This document shows positions 43,930 to 52,996 of a stretch of 64,000 nucleotides of DNA, piece after piece; within the stretch, counting starts at the first letter, position 1, and each line of letters starts with the position of its first letter. The translations under genes were made by a program, and so were the position numbers. Under the pieces are notes generated by a model. It searched no databases, was not told the DNA's origin, and saw only the letters and a list, made by a program, of their open reading frames with translations. This stretch comes from Hyphomonadaceae bacterium UBA7672 (GTDB lineage: Bacteria; Pseudomonadota; Alphaproteobacteria; Caulobacterales; Hyphomonadaceae): assembly GCA_002483135.1 (NCBI GenBank), contig DLHI01000034.1, positions 7,810-71,809 of the forward strand, given 5' to 3'.

Positions 43930-45227
43930 TCCGGCTTCCTTCGGCGAATGCTTACGGAGAGGCCGTGCGCCGGCAGGCCTTCACAGGCGGCAAGCGCCTC
44001 AGCCGCCGGCGCCAGATAGCGGAAGCCTGCTTCGGATATCCGCTGGACAGACGTCCGCTTCATGAAGTCGAGGACGGAGAGACCCGAGGCAAAGCGAGCC
44101 GCACCCGATGTCGGCAAGACATGGTTCGAGCCGGTGACATAGTCTCCCAGCGCTTCCGGAGCCCAACGTCCCAGGAAGATAGCGCCCGAATGGCGGATGT
44201 CCTTCGCGATGGCGTCTGGATCTCCAACGGCGAGTTCGACGTGCTCTGGCGCGATCTGGTTTACGATGCCAGCCGCCATCGACAGCGGCCCGATCACGGC
44301 GGCCGCAAAATTGCGCCAGGATTCTTCCGTCGCCCTGGACGTCGAGAGGTGTGGGATCTGTGCTGCCGCCGCCGCCCAGACCCGCTCAGCGTAGCCGGCG
44401 TCGTCGGTGATCAGGATGGATTGCGCCAGCGGATCGTGCTCGGCCTGCGACAGCAGGTCGGCCGCGATCCACGCCGGATCATTCTGATTGTCGGCGACCA
44501 CAGTAATCTCGGAAGGACCAGCAATCGTGTCGATCCCGACATCCCCGAAAACGATGCGCTTGGCCGCTGCAACCCATGCATTTCCGGGTCCGACGATCTT
44601 GTCGACCGACTTCAGCCTGCCCGCGCCGTAGGCCAGCGCCGCAACGGCCTGCGCCCCGCCAATGGGATAGAATTCGGTGACGCCTGCGCGCATGGCTGCG
44701 TACGCCACCGCCGGATTGAGATCGCCGCCGGGGGCCGGCGCAACCATGACAATGCGCTGAACGCCCGCCGCGCGCGCCGGCACGACGTTCATGAGAACGG
44801 AGCTTGGATAGCTGGCCCGCCCGCCCGGCACGTAGACGCCAACTGCATCCACCGCCGTCCATCGCCAGCCGAGTTCCAGCCCGTGGCCATCTTCATAGCT
44901 GTGGTCAGCCGGACGCTGTTGCTTGTGATAAGCTTCGATCCGCTTCGCCGCGAAATCGAGCGCCTCGCGGACACCCTGCGGACACTTGGCGGCGAGTTTC
45001 TCAAGGTCGAGACCATCAGCCTGAAGGCTGTCAGCGTCGATACGCAGGCGATCGAACTTCTCCGTGAAAGCCGCAACCGCTTCGCCGCCACGGCTACGCA
45101 CATCGCGCACAGTCGCCGCTGCGGACGCGTGAATGTCTTCCGATCCCTGCGCCCGTCTGAGGGAGAGGAATTGCGCGAAGGCTTCCGTGAAACCCGGAGC
45201 GTTGGCGTCGAAGCGGCGCATCGTCAT
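43926..45227 (-). CDS. hisD: Histidinol dehydrogenase
   Basis: This 433-residue zinc enzyme carries out the last two oxidations of histidine synthesis (L-histidinol to L-histidine with NAD). Signatures are VGVYVPGGRASYPSSVLM, ITEFYPIGGAQAVAALAYG-like sequence, KIVGPGNAWVAAAKR, GIDTIAGPSE, SQAEHDPLAQSILIT, NQIAPEHVEL and TGSNHVLPTSGAARF. The ATG at 45227 follows GGAAGAAGCGCCC and overlaps the DUF2948 stop (ATGA). Confidence 0.95.
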   Translation of the reverse strand: MTMRRFDANAPGFTEAFAQFLSLRRAQGSEDIHASAAATVRDVRSRGGEAVAAFTEKFDRLRIDADSLQADGLDLEKLAAKCPQGVREALDFAAKRIEAYHKQQRPADHSYEDGHGLELGWRWTAVDAVGVYVPGGRASYPSSVLMNVVPARAAGVQRIVMVAPAPGGDLNPAVAYAAMRAGVTEFYPIGGAQAVAALAYGAGRLKSVDKIVGPGNAWVAAAKRIVFGDVGIDTIAGPSEITVVADNQNDPAWIAADLLSQAEHDPLAQSILITDDAGYAERVWAAAAAQIPHLSTSRATEESWRNFAAAVIGPLSMAAGIVNQIAPEHVELAVGDPDAIAKDIRHSGAIFLGRWAPEALGDYVTGSNHVLPTSGAARFASGLSVLDFMKRTSVQRISEAGFRYLAPAAEALAACEGLPAHGLSVSIRRRKPE

Positions 45228-45685
45228 GGGCGCTTCTTCCCGTGGTCGGGCCTGTGGCGCGTCGGCCAGGACGGGCCGAGATCGGCAAGCGTCACGTCGA
45301 TGCATTCAACCTTGAGCTCGATCTGCGTCTCGCCGGCAAACACCAGGGTGATCGCGCCGCCGGGCGGCTCGGCTGCCGGCGCGAAGCGGATGTCGATCAG
45401 GGCGTGCACCGCATCAACGTCGCGCGAGACGGAACGACTGCGCACGGACTCGACAGCAGCAATACCCAGCACTGCCCGCGACCGGAAATACGGCATGCGC
45501 TTGCCGGCGCGTTCCCACTGGAAGCGGTTGATCTCAAGTCCGAACGTGCGCGAGCGAGCGTCGAACTTGATGTCCGCCGGCTTCACAAGGCTGTCCTGCA
45601 CGGCGGCCGCAAGTATGGCCAATCCGTCAGTATCCTCTGCCAGCAGCTTGAGGGCGCTTCCCGCCATAAGTTCTTCCACAGCCAT
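45224..45685 (-). CDS. DUF2948 family protein
   Basis: This 153-residue protein of unknown function belongs to a family seen almost always beside hisD and murA in alphaproteobacteria. The sequence has LKLLAEDTDGLAILAAAVQD, DIKFDARSRTFGLEINRFQWE, RSRAVLGIAAVESVR and a C-terminal IELKVECIDVTLADLGPSW. The ATG at 45685 is six bases after GGAAAGG. It overlaps hisD by four bases, so co-translation is likely, but no role in histidine synthesis is established. Confidence 0.88.
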   Translation of the reverse strand: MAVEELMAGSALKLLAEDTDGLAILAAAVQDSLVKPADIKFDARSRTFGLEINRFQWERAGKRMPYFRSRAVLGIAAVESVRSRSVSRDVDAVHALIDIRFAPAAEPPGGAITLVFAGETQIELKVECIDVTLADLGPSWPTRHRPDHGKKRP

Positions 45686-45803
45686 TGGACGCCTTTCCGG
45701 CGCTCCGGAAACGGGCGAGCAAGCCCTGCCGGCGCAGCCTTCCCCTAGACCAGAAAGGGCCAAGGCTCCAGCGCGGCGGGTCGCCTCGCCGCCTGGCGCA
45801 ATA

Positions 45804-47078
45804 TCAGGCGGAATCGCCCTGACGCTCGATATTGGCCCCGCAGCGGCCAAGCTTCTCTTCCAGCCGCTCGAAACCCCGGTCGAGGTGGTAGATCCGGTTC
45901 ACCACCGTCTCACCGTCCGCCACCAGAGCCGCAATTACGAGGCTGACGGAAGCCCGCAGGTCGGTCGCCATCACGGGCGCGCCATGCAGCTTGGCCACAC
46001 CCTTGACGATGGCTTCGTTTCCACGAACCGCGATATTGGCGCCCAGCCGGCTGAGTTCCGGGGCATGCATGAAGCGGTTCTCGAAGATGTTCTCGCGGAT
46101 CGTGCTGGTTCCCTCCGCAATGGTCATCAACGCCATGAACTGCGCCTGCAAATCCGTCGGGAAGCCCGGATGCGGCCGCGTGTCGATGTCGACGGCCTTC
46201 AGCGGCGTCGCCGGATCACGCTTGATACGGATGCCCTTGCTCTCGACTTCAACGGTAACGCCAGCCTTGCGCAGGCCGTCGATCAACGCGCCGAGATCTT
46301 CTGCGCGCGCGCCTTCGAGGAACACGTTCCCGCCCGTCGCCGCCGCCGCAATGGCGAACGTGCCCGCCTCGATACGGTCCGCGATCACCTGGTGGCGAGC
46401 GCCGGTCAGCTTAGCCACGCCCTGGATGCGGATGGTCGGCGTGCCGTATCCCGTGATTTTGGCGCCGCAGGCATTGAGACAAACGGCGAGATCGCCAATC
46501 TCCGGCTCGCACGCTGCATTCTCGAGGATCGTCTCGCCCTCAGCCAGCGTCGCCGCCAGCATCGCATGCTCCGTTGCGCCAACCGACACGAAGGGGAAGT
46601 TGATGTGCGCGCCCTTGAGGCCACGCAGCGCCGCCGCCTTCACATAGCCCTGCTCGATGACGATGTCGGCGCCCATCGCCTCGAACGCCTTGAGGTGAAG
46701 ATCGACCGGCCGCGCGCCAATGGCGCAACCGCCGGGCAGCGACACGGTGGCGTGTCCCACGCGGGCCAGCAGCGGCCCGAGCACGTTGAACGTCGCCCGC
46801 ATCTTCCGAACGAGATCATACGGTGCGATGGTCGAGGAAATCTCGGCAGCGTGCATCCGGCACAGCGCCTCTCCCTTGGGCCACTCGACCTCGACGCCGA
46901 GATTCCTGAGCAGGTCAGCCATGAACCGCGTGTCCGCCAGGTTCGGCATGGAAGTCAGCACCAGCGGCTCCTCGCACAGCAGCGAGGCGGCCATCAGCTT
47001 CAGGGCCGAGTTCTTGGCGCCGGAGATGGGGATCGTGCCCTCAAGGGGGCCATTCGCACGAATCGAGAGCTTGTCCAT
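45804..47078 (-). CDS. murA: UDP-N-acetylglucosamine 1-carboxyvinyltransferase
   Basis: The 424-residue enzyme makes the first committed step of peptidoglycan synthesis, adding enolpyruvate from PEP to UDP-GlcNAc. It has GPLEGTIPISGAKNSALKLM, the catalytic Cys loop LPGGCAIGARPVDLHL (fosfomycin-sensitive form, Cys kept), HINFPFVSVGATEHAM and HPGFPTDLQAQFMALM. It is followed by DUF2948 with 118 bases between, in the usual order. Confidence 0.95.
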   Translation of the reverse strand: MDKLSIRANGPLEGTIPISGAKNSALKLMAASLLCEEPLVLTSMPNLADTRFMADLLRNLGVEVEWPKGEALCRMHAAEISSTIAPYDLVRKMRATFNVLGPLLARVGHATVSLPGGCAIGARPVDLHLKAFEAMGADIVIEQGYVKAAALRGLKGAHINFPFVSVGATEHAMLAATLAEGETILENAACEPEIGDLAVCLNACGAKITGYGTPTIRIQGVAKLTGARHQVIADRIEAGTFAIAAAATGGNVFLEGARAEDLGALIDGLRKAGVTVEVESKGIRIKRDPATPLKAVDIDTRPHPGFPTDLQAQFMALMTIAEGTSTIRENIFENRFMHAPELSRLGANIAVRGNEAIVKGVAKLHGAPVMATDLRASVSLVIAALVADGETVVNRIYHLDRGFERLEEKLGRCGANIERQGDSA

Positions 47079-47127
47079 GGAGCACCGTTATGGGGTTGAA
47101 TTCGGCGGCGACAAGGCGTTTGCCAGA

Positions 47128-47304
47128 CTATTCCCCGCCCTCTTGCGGCCTTCGGGAAGGCGGCCCGCCGCTCCCCGCGCCCGCTGCCTTGCGCCGGCGG
47201 AGGTTGGCCCGCAGCGCTTCGGCCAGCCGGCGTTCGCGCTGCTCGGCCTGCGTCAGGGGTTTGCGGACCGGTTTTCCCGGCTTTTCCGGAGGATTCTGCG
47301 ACAT
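47128..47304 (-). CDS. Small basic conserved-type protein upstream of murA
   Basis: This protein of about 58 residues is rich in Arg, Lys and Pro, with PLTQAEQRERRLAEALRANL, then RRRKAAGAGSG and a disordered tail. I recall similar small proteins beside murA in alphaproteobacteria, with the same EQR..RL..ALRANLKRRK core, but no function is known. The start is uncertain: the ATG at 47304 has GCAGGA directly before it, and an ATG at 47319 adds five residues. It ends 49 bases before the murA start. Confidence 0.6.
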   Translation of the reverse strand: MSQNPPEKPGKPVRKPLTQAEQRERRLAEALRANLRRRKAAGAGSGGPPSRRPQEGGE

Positions 47305-47389
47305 TCCTGCGTATACCATGGCCAGCGCCGGGATGGGCCTTCCCATGCCCGGGGGTTTCCGTTATGCGGTCGCCTTCCTTAAGCCGGAT

Positions 47390-47464
<75 letters not shown>

Positions 47465-47470
47465 TCCGGC

Positions 47471-48787
47471 TTAGGCTTCCTGCACCGAAACTTCCGGCGA
47501 GGCAGCCCTGAAGCGGGCAACATCCTCGTCCGTCATGAAGACGTCCAGCGCCAGACGGTCCTCGCCCTCCAGCATTTCAGACGTAACCTCGCAGTTGTTG
47601 TGCAGCCAAGCGTGCAGCCGGCCGTCGGCCGCTGGGATGGTCACGTGTCTTGGCCTGCGGTTTCGGAACAGCGCAGCCTCGATTGCAAAGAGAAGCTCAT
47701 CAACTCCCTGACCCGTCAGAGCCGAAACCATCAACGCCGGCGGGTTCAGACCGGCGGCCCGCACAGCCAGCACGTTGCGGGTCGACTCGTCGAGGGCGTC
47801 GGCCTTGTTCCAGACCTCGATCATCGGCGGCTGATCCAGTCCGGTCTCCTCCGAGAGTTGTTCCAGAATGCCATAGACGTCGTTGGCCTGATACTCAGTG
47901 TCGGGGTGCGAGATATCGCGGACATGCACCAGCAGGTCCGCCTCCATCGCCTCTTCCAGCGTCGCACGGAAGGCGGCGACCAGCGTCGTCGGCAAGTCCG
48001 TGATGAACCCCACCGTATCCACAAGCGCGATGCGCCGGCCCGATGCGGCGACGATTTCACGTGCGGTTGGGTCCAGCGTCGCGAACGGCATGTCCGCCGC
48101 CAGCACGTCGGATGATGTCAGCCGGTTGAACAGAGTGGACTTGCCGGCATTGGTATACCCGACAATCGCCGCAACAGGAGCGCCACGCCGCGCCCTACCC
48201 TCACGTTGCAGACGCCGTGTACGGCGCACATCTTCGAGCTCGCGCCGGAAGCCCGCGATACGCTTGTCGAGCAGTCGCCTGTCGGTCTCCAGCTGGCTTT
48301 CGCCAGGGCCGCCAAGGAAGCCGAAGCCGCCGCGCTGGCGTTCAAGGTGGGTCCAGGTCCGCACCAGCCGCGACCGCTCGTAAAGCGAACGCGCCATCTC
48401 GACCTGCAACCGGCCCTCGGCGGTGCGTGCGCGCAGCCCGAAAATCTCGAGGATCAACCCGGTGCGATCGACGACCTTGAGCTTCAGCTCAAGCTCGAGG
48501 TTGCGCTGCTGCACCGGGGTCAGCGCCGCATCTACTACAAACAGCGTGACGCCATGTTCCTTGAAGCGCTCCGCCAGCGCATCCAGCTGCCCTGAGCCGA
48601 ACAGACGCGCCGGGTGAGGCTCGCGGACATTGAGCTGTTCGGCGAACGCCAGCTTCACGCCCAACGCTTCCGCAAGCCCCTGACTCTCCTCGAGCCTGGA
48701 CCGTGCGACCTCAGCCCCTCCGATCACCGGTAAGACGACTGCCGCGATATCCTCGGGCGGCCGGCGATCGATCAAGTCTTTGGGCAA
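47471..48787 (-). CDS. hflX: Ribosome-associated GTPase HflX
   Basis: This 438-residue GTPase splits stalled or heat-damaged ribosomes in E. coli. The N-terminal HflX domain (RLFGSGQLDALAERFKEHG, VDRTGLILEIFGLRARTAEG, LGGPGESQLETDRRLL) is followed by the G domain: G1 VGYTNAGKST, G3 LVDTVGFITDLP, G4 WNKADAL and G5 SALTGQG. No ATG fits; a TTG at 48787 lies directly after the hfq stop, so translation is probably coupled to hfq. Confidence 0.94.
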   Translation of the reverse strand: MPKDLIDRRPPEDIAAVVLPVIGGAEVARSRLEESQGLAEALGVKLAFAEQLNVREPHPARLFGSGQLDALAERFKEHGVTLFVVDAALTPVQQRNLELELKLKVVDRTGLILEIFGLRARTAEGRLQVEMARSLYERSRLVRTWTHLERQRGGFGFLGGPGESQLETDRRLLDKRIAGFRRELEDVRRTRRLQREGRARRGAPVAAIVGYTNAGKSTLFNRLTSSDVLAADMPFATLDPTAREIVAASGRRIALVDTVGFITDLPTTLVAAFRATLEEAMEADLLVHVRDISHPDTEYQANDVYGILEQLSEETGLDQPPMIEVWNKADALDESTRNVLAVRAAGLNPPALMVSALTGQGVDELLFAIEAALFRNRRPRHVTIPAADGRLHAWLHNNCEVTSEMLEGEDRLALDVFMTDEDVARFRAASPEVSVQEA

Positions 48788-49033
48788 TCAGTCCTCGTCT
48801 TCATTCTCGAAAAGGTTGACCGGCGCGTTGGGCGCGATGGTCGAGATAGCATGCTTGTAGACCAGTTGGGGCGGGCGCCCCTCGCCTTTCAGCAGCACGC
48901 AGAAATTGTCGAACCAGGTTACGATGCCCTGGAGCTTTACGCCGTTCACAAGGAACACGGTCAGGGGAGTTTTCCCTTTCCGGACAGCGTTCAGGAAAAT
49001 GTCCTGCAAGTTTTGTTTTTTGTCAGCTGACAT
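48788..49033 (-). CDS. hfq: RNA chaperone Hfq
   Basis: This 81-residue Sm-like protein forms hexamers that pair small RNAs with mRNAs. It has the Sm1 region KGKTPLTVFLVNGVKLQGIV, WFDNFCVLLK and the Sm2 motif YKHAISTI, with a short acidic C-terminus. The ATG follows GGTAAACTC, a weak site. The 160 bases up to ntrX contain a small hairpin CCGGGG/CCCCGG (49113-49129) and probably the hfq promoter. Confidence 0.96.
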   Translation of the reverse strand: MSADKKQNLQDIFLNAVRKGKTPLTVFLVNGVKLQGIVTWFDNFCVLLKGEGRPPQLVYKHAISTIAPNAPVNLFENEDED

Positions 49034-49112
49034 GAGTTTACCGAGCCTTCTTTGCTGGGGCCTTGCCCAACGTTTAGCGCTTCGGAGGCGGAATGAGCAA
49101 TGGCTTGCTGAG

Positions 49113-49129
49113 CCGGGGGTAAACCCCGG
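49113..49129. repeat. Short GC hairpin between ntrX and hfq
   Basis: CCGGGG (49113-49118) and CCCCGG (49124-49129) enclose GTAAA. It lies 65 bases after the ntrX stop and 80 bases before the hfq start. It may weaken read-through from ntrX, but no T tract follows on the minus strand. Confidence 0.35.
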
Positions 49130-49193
49130 GCACGGCCGCCGGAACTCGCGCCAAACGGCGCAGGATCAGCCCGCCGGGGCGGCGCCCCGCAAA

Positions 49194-50582
49194 TCAGCCC
49201 TGCGGCTCCTTGACGCCCAGGCTGGTGTCGACGCCCAGCGCCTTCAGTTTGCGGTGCAGAGCCGAGCGCTCCATCCCGATGAAGGCCGCCGTTCGCGAGA
49301 CGTTGCCGCCGAACCGGGTGATCTGCATGGCCAGATATTCCCGCTCGAAATGCTCACGCGCGTCCCGGAGAGACATGGAGATCATCTGCATGGAACCGCC
49401 GGCGGAACCCGCCCCCGCCTGCGCCTCGCTGGGGAGGTGGGCGGCCGTGATGGGGCCCGGCGGCTCGCCATTGGCGAGAATCAACAGGCGCTCGACCACG
49501 TTGCGAAGCTGGCGAACGTTGCCCGGCCATTCGCTGGCCTGGAGCACAGCGATCGCGTCATCGGAGAAGTTTCGCGGCTGCAGGCCCGTGGCGCTCGCCA
49601 CATGGCGCACGAAATAGCTGACCAGTTCCGGAATATCCTCGCGGCGCCGGTCAAGCGCCGGCACATCCACGGGCACGACATTGAGCCGATAGTAGAGGTC
49701 TTCGCGGAACCTGCCCCCGGCGATCTCGGCGCGCAGGTCACGGGCGCTGGACGAGACCACACGCACGTCGACCACCACGTCCTCGCGGCCGTTCTTGCGG
49801 CGGAAGCGCTGATCCACCAGCACGCGCAGAATGCGATTCTGCGCCGTCATCGGCAGATCAGAAATTTCGTCAAGCAACAGCGTGCCGCCATGGGCCTGTT
49901 CGAACAGGCCTATCTTCGGCGCCTTGCCGTCCCCCATTTCCTCACCGAACAGCTCGACATCCAGCCTTTCTGAATCGAGCGACGCTGCGTTGACGACAAC
50001 GAACGGCCCGGCAGCACGTGAAGAACGCTCGTGGATAAGGCGTGCAACCAGGTCCTTGCCCGATCCTGGCGGACCGGAGATCAGGATGCGGCTGTTGGTT
50101 GGCGACACCTTCTCGATGCTTCCCGTCAGCTGGATCATGGCGCTGGAGCGTCCCACCAGTTCGTGAGAGGACGCTGACCGCGTTCGCAGCGCCGAATTCT
50201 CCCGCTTCAGCGCCGCATTCTCCAGCGCGCGCTGCACGGTGACGATCAGCTTTTCGGCCTTGAACGGCTTTTCGAGATAATCATACGCGCCCCGGCGGAT
50301 CGCCTCGACTGCGGTCTCGACCGTGCCGTGCCCCGAGATCACCACGACCGGTATCAGCGGGTCCATCTCCTTGAGCATGGACAGGATACCAAGCCCATCG
50401 AGCTCCGAGCCCTTGAGCCAAACATCAAGCACAACCAGGCGCGGCGCGCGCGTTCGCACTGCCGCAAGCGCGTCGGACGAGTTGCCCGCCGTTCGAACAA
50501 TGAACCCTTCGTCCTGAAGGATTCCACCAACGAGTTCGCGGATGTCCGCTTCGTCGTCGACAACCAGGATTTCAGCCGCCAT
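49194..50582 (-). CDS. ntrX: NtrX-type response regulator lacking GAFTGA
   Basis: This 462-residue regulator is the partner of NtrY. The receiver domain has phospho-acceptor D53 (VVLDVWLKGSELDG) and K105. The AAA+ domain has Walker A SGPPGSGKDL (169-178), Walker B GTLLLDEISD and LYYRLNVV; a Fis-type helix-turn-helix (GGNVSRTAAFIGMERSALHRK) closes the protein. The GAFTGA loop is absent and reads GEEMGDGKAPKIGLFE (213-228). Alphaproteobacterial NtrX proteins often lack it and act without sigma54. NtrY/NtrX respond to nitrogen or redox state in studied species. The ATG overlaps the ntrY stop by one base (TGATG). Confidence 0.93.
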   Translation of the reverse strand: MAAEILVVDDEADIRELVGGILQDEGFIVRTAGNSSDALAAVRTRAPRLVVLDVWLKGSELDGLGILSMLKEMDPLIPVVVISGHGTVETAVEAIRRGAYDYLEKPFKAEKLIVTVQRALENAALKRENSALRTRSASSHELVGRSSAMIQLTGSIEKVSPTNSRILISGPPGSGKDLVARLIHERSSRAAGPFVVVNAASLDSERLDVELFGEEMGDGKAPKIGLFEQAHGGTLLLDEISDLPMTAQNRILRVLVDQRFRRKNGREDVVVDVRVVSSSARDLRAEIAGGRFREDLYYRLNVVPVDVPALDRRREDIPELVSYFVRHVASATGLQPRNFSDDAIAVLQASEWPGNVRQLRNVVERLLILANGEPPGPITAAHLPSEAQAGAGSAGGSMQMISMSLRDAREHFEREYLAMQITRFGGNVSRTAAFIGMERSALHRKLKALGVDTSLGVKEPQG

Positions 50583-52801
50583 CAGGCAACTCCTTCGCCA
50601 GCATACGCCACAGGTTCTTCAACAAGCTTCGGTTGCAGGGGGACGCGGATATCAACCCGCGCGCCGCGCCCTGCATGTTCATTGTCGCCCAGCCAGATGC
50701 GGCCGCCATGGTCCTCGACGATGCGTGTGACGATGGCAAGGCCGAGCCCCACACCCGTCTTCCGGGTCGTAACATAAGGTTCCAGCAGGCGATCGCGATC
50801 TTCGACAGGGAATCCTGGGCCATTGTCGCGTACAGTCACCTGCGCCTCATCGCCATCGACAAATACGTCAATCGACACAGTTCCCGACATCACCTCGCCG
50901 GCCTCAAGCGCGCGTTCGACTGCTTCGGCGGAGTTCTTCACGACATTGGTCAGCGCCTGCGCGAGCATCCGCTCGTCGCCCAGCAACTCGATGGGCGTGT
51001 CCGCCCCGGTCACCGTCACTGCAATGGATGGAGTCGCCATCCGCTGCGAGAATGCTACCGATTGCACCATGTCTCCGAGGCCGAACCGTCCGAAAGTCGG
51101 CTTCGGCATCCGCGCGAAGCCGGAAAACTCCTCGACCATACGGCCGATATCAGAGACCTGCCGCGTGATCGTGTCGGTGCAGCGCTCGAATGTCTCGCGG
51201 TCGCTGGTGATCTGGCCGGCGAAGCGCCGCTTGAGGCGCTCGGCCGAAAGTTGGATCGGCGTAAGCGGGTTACGGATTTCGTGCGCGATCCGGCGGGCGA
51301 CGTCGCGCCAGGCTGCTTGCCGCTGCCCCATGATGATCCGCGTCATGTCATGGAACGTGATGACGGCGCCGGCCCCTTCCCACTCGGGGGCCACGCGCAC
51401 CTGCAGGTGCGCTGCCCCGCCCTCCACCATCCGGCGGAAGCTGGTGTCGACGGACTGGCCAGTCTCGATGGCACGGCGCGTAGCCGCCACAAATTCCGAT
51501 GCGATCTCGCCCAGCGCCGGCGTTTCGCCAGGCCGATGGATGAAGCCCAGATGCGACTGCGCGAACGCGTTGGCGATGGTGATATTGAGGGACTGGTCCA
51601 CCCGGATCACGCCGGCTTCGACGCCGGTCAGCACCGCTTCGATAAAGTTGGAACGCGCTTCTGCGTCGATCCTTGCGCGATCAAGCGCCCCGGTCTGCCG
51701 CGCAAGGCGATCGGTCATCTCGTTGAAGGCATCCGCCAGATCGGCGATTTCGTCGCGGTGCGTCGGGCTCAGCATCCGCACCGAAAGGTCGCCGTCGCGC
51801 ACCGCGCGGGCCGCACCCGCCAGCGCGCCGATCGGCATGGCGATCCGCGCTGCCGCCGTCATGCCCAGCCACGCCGTGCCCAACAACATCAACGCTGCCG
51901 CCTCGACATAGGACAGCACCAGCACCACGCTCAGCGCCTGTCGGCGCGTCTGCGCCTGCTCGAACGCCTTGAGCGAGGCGTCCGCCTGCGCAAATCGCGC
52001 GCTCACATTCGCCGGGATATTCCGCGCCACCTGCACATAGGCGTTGTCGAAATGCGGCACCTTGAAGAAGCCGCGGATGGCGCCGTCCGAATCCTCGCGC
52101 ACATTTATGGCGCCGGCATTGGCTGCAGCCCAGTCGCGGTCGGTAGGAGCCGCCTGCGGCGGCGCCTCGTCGGGGTCGGCGACCTGGAAGAGCGGCGCGC
52201 CGGTTCCATCCAGCAGTTCAACGCGACTGAACAGTCCGCGCCGCTCGCTGCGGTCTCGCAGGTACATCGCGACATCGTTGAGCGAGATCTGCGCCGTGAC
52301 GCCCGCAAGATCCGAATGGATGCCCTGCGCTTCCTTCTCCGCCTCAATCCGCAGATCGTCGAGCGCTGCGCGCGCGGCTTCCTTGCCGCCCTGCACGATG
52401 TTCGTCACAGGCGTCGAGAACCACTGGTCGACCGAACGGTTGATGGCGACAGCAAGGAAACCGGCGACGATGATGGTTGGAATGGCTGCGGCCAGGGAGA
52501 ACAGGAAGATGATCCGCAGCCGTAGCCGTGCGCCGCCATTCGTCTCCTGGTTCTCGCGCACCAGCTGGTAGACGCGCATGCCCAGGACGGTCGCGACGCC
52601 CGCGATCAGGATCAGGTTGGCAAGCAGAAGCCAGAACAGCCCCGGCTGGGCGGCTGCGTTGGGGCTATTGTCGGTGACGGCGACATAGGTCGCGCCGGCC
52701 GCGATGATGACCGACAGCCCGAACAGCAGCTTGAACAGGTTGGAGGTGACCCGGCCGAGCCGGACCCTCGTGTCTGCCGTGGCGTCAGCCGAACGCGCCA
52801 T
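50582..52801 (-). CDS. ntrY: Membrane sensor histidine kinase NtrY
   Basis: This 739-residue kinase has three N-terminal hydrophobic segments (LFKLLFGLSVIIAAG; LFWLLLANLILIAGVATVLG; IIFLFSLAAAIPTIIVAGFLAV), a periplasmic region of about 150-280, a further segment near 293-315, HAMP, PAS and the kinase core: H-box RIAHEIRNPLTPIQLS, NVVKNSAEAV, VRDNGPGFP and KTGVGLGLAIV. It is the upstream partner of NtrX. In many alphaproteobacteria ntrYX directly follows ntrBC; here it is more than 44 kb away, next to hfq and hflX. Confidence 0.94.
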   Translation of the reverse strand: MARSADATADTRVRLGRVTSNLFKLLFGLSVIIAAGATYVAVTDNSPNAAAQPGLFWLLLANLILIAGVATVLGMRVYQLVRENQETNGGARLRLRIIFLFSLAAAIPTIIVAGFLAVAINRSVDQWFSTPVTNIVQGGKEAARAALDDLRIEAEKEAQGIHSDLAGVTAQISLNDVAMYLRDRSERRGLFSRVELLDGTGAPLFQVADPDEAPPQAAPTDRDWAAANAGAINVREDSDGAIRGFFKVPHFDNAYVQVARNIPANVSARFAQADASLKAFEQAQTRRQALSVVLVLSYVEAAALMLLGTAWLGMTAAARIAMPIGALAGAARAVRDGDLSVRMLSPTHRDEIADLADAFNEMTDRLARQTGALDRARIDAEARSNFIEAVLTGVEAGVIRVDQSLNITIANAFAQSHLGFIHRPGETPALGEIASEFVAATRRAIETGQSVDTSFRRMVEGGAAHLQVRVAPEWEGAGAVITFHDMTRIIMGQRQAAWRDVARRIAHEIRNPLTPIQLSAERLKRRFAGQITSDRETFERCTDTITRQVSDIGRMVEEFSGFARMPKPTFGRFGLGDMVQSVAFSQRMATPSIAVTVTGADTPIELLGDERMLAQALTNVVKNSAEAVERALEAGEVMSGTVSIDVFVDGDEAQVTVRDNGPGFPVEDRDRLLEPYVTTRKTGVGLGLAIVTRIVEDHGGRIWLGDNEHAGRGARVDIRVPLQPKLVEEPVAYAGEGVA

Positions 52802-52996
52802 TCACTCTACCCGTTGGCCGACCGCCTGCCCTCCCCGGCCAAAGGGGCACGCTCACCCGGCATCACCATCACACCTGCGCTTGTCAGCGAGCCAAAGTGC
52901 AGCTCAACAGCAACACAGTGTGGCGAGCAAAGCACACACTGATGTACCAAGGCAACACAAAAGGCGCCTAATTCGCCCAAGAGGCGAGCAACGGAC

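Noticed and set aside
43965..47099. 1044-residue open frame spanning hisD, DUF2948 and murA on the opposite strand
   Set aside because: Covers three well-supported minus-strand genes, lacks domains and has Arg/Gly-rich low-complexity composition typical of antisense frames in GC-rich DNA.
49173..49187. GC-rich hairpin CGGGGC/GCCCCG near the ntrX stop as a terminator
   Set aside because: The loop is only three bases and no T tract follows on either strand, so termination could not be claimed.
50633..52525. 630-residue open frame antisense to ntrY
   Set aside because: Antisense shadow with His/Arg-rich composition; ntrY has complete kinase motifs.
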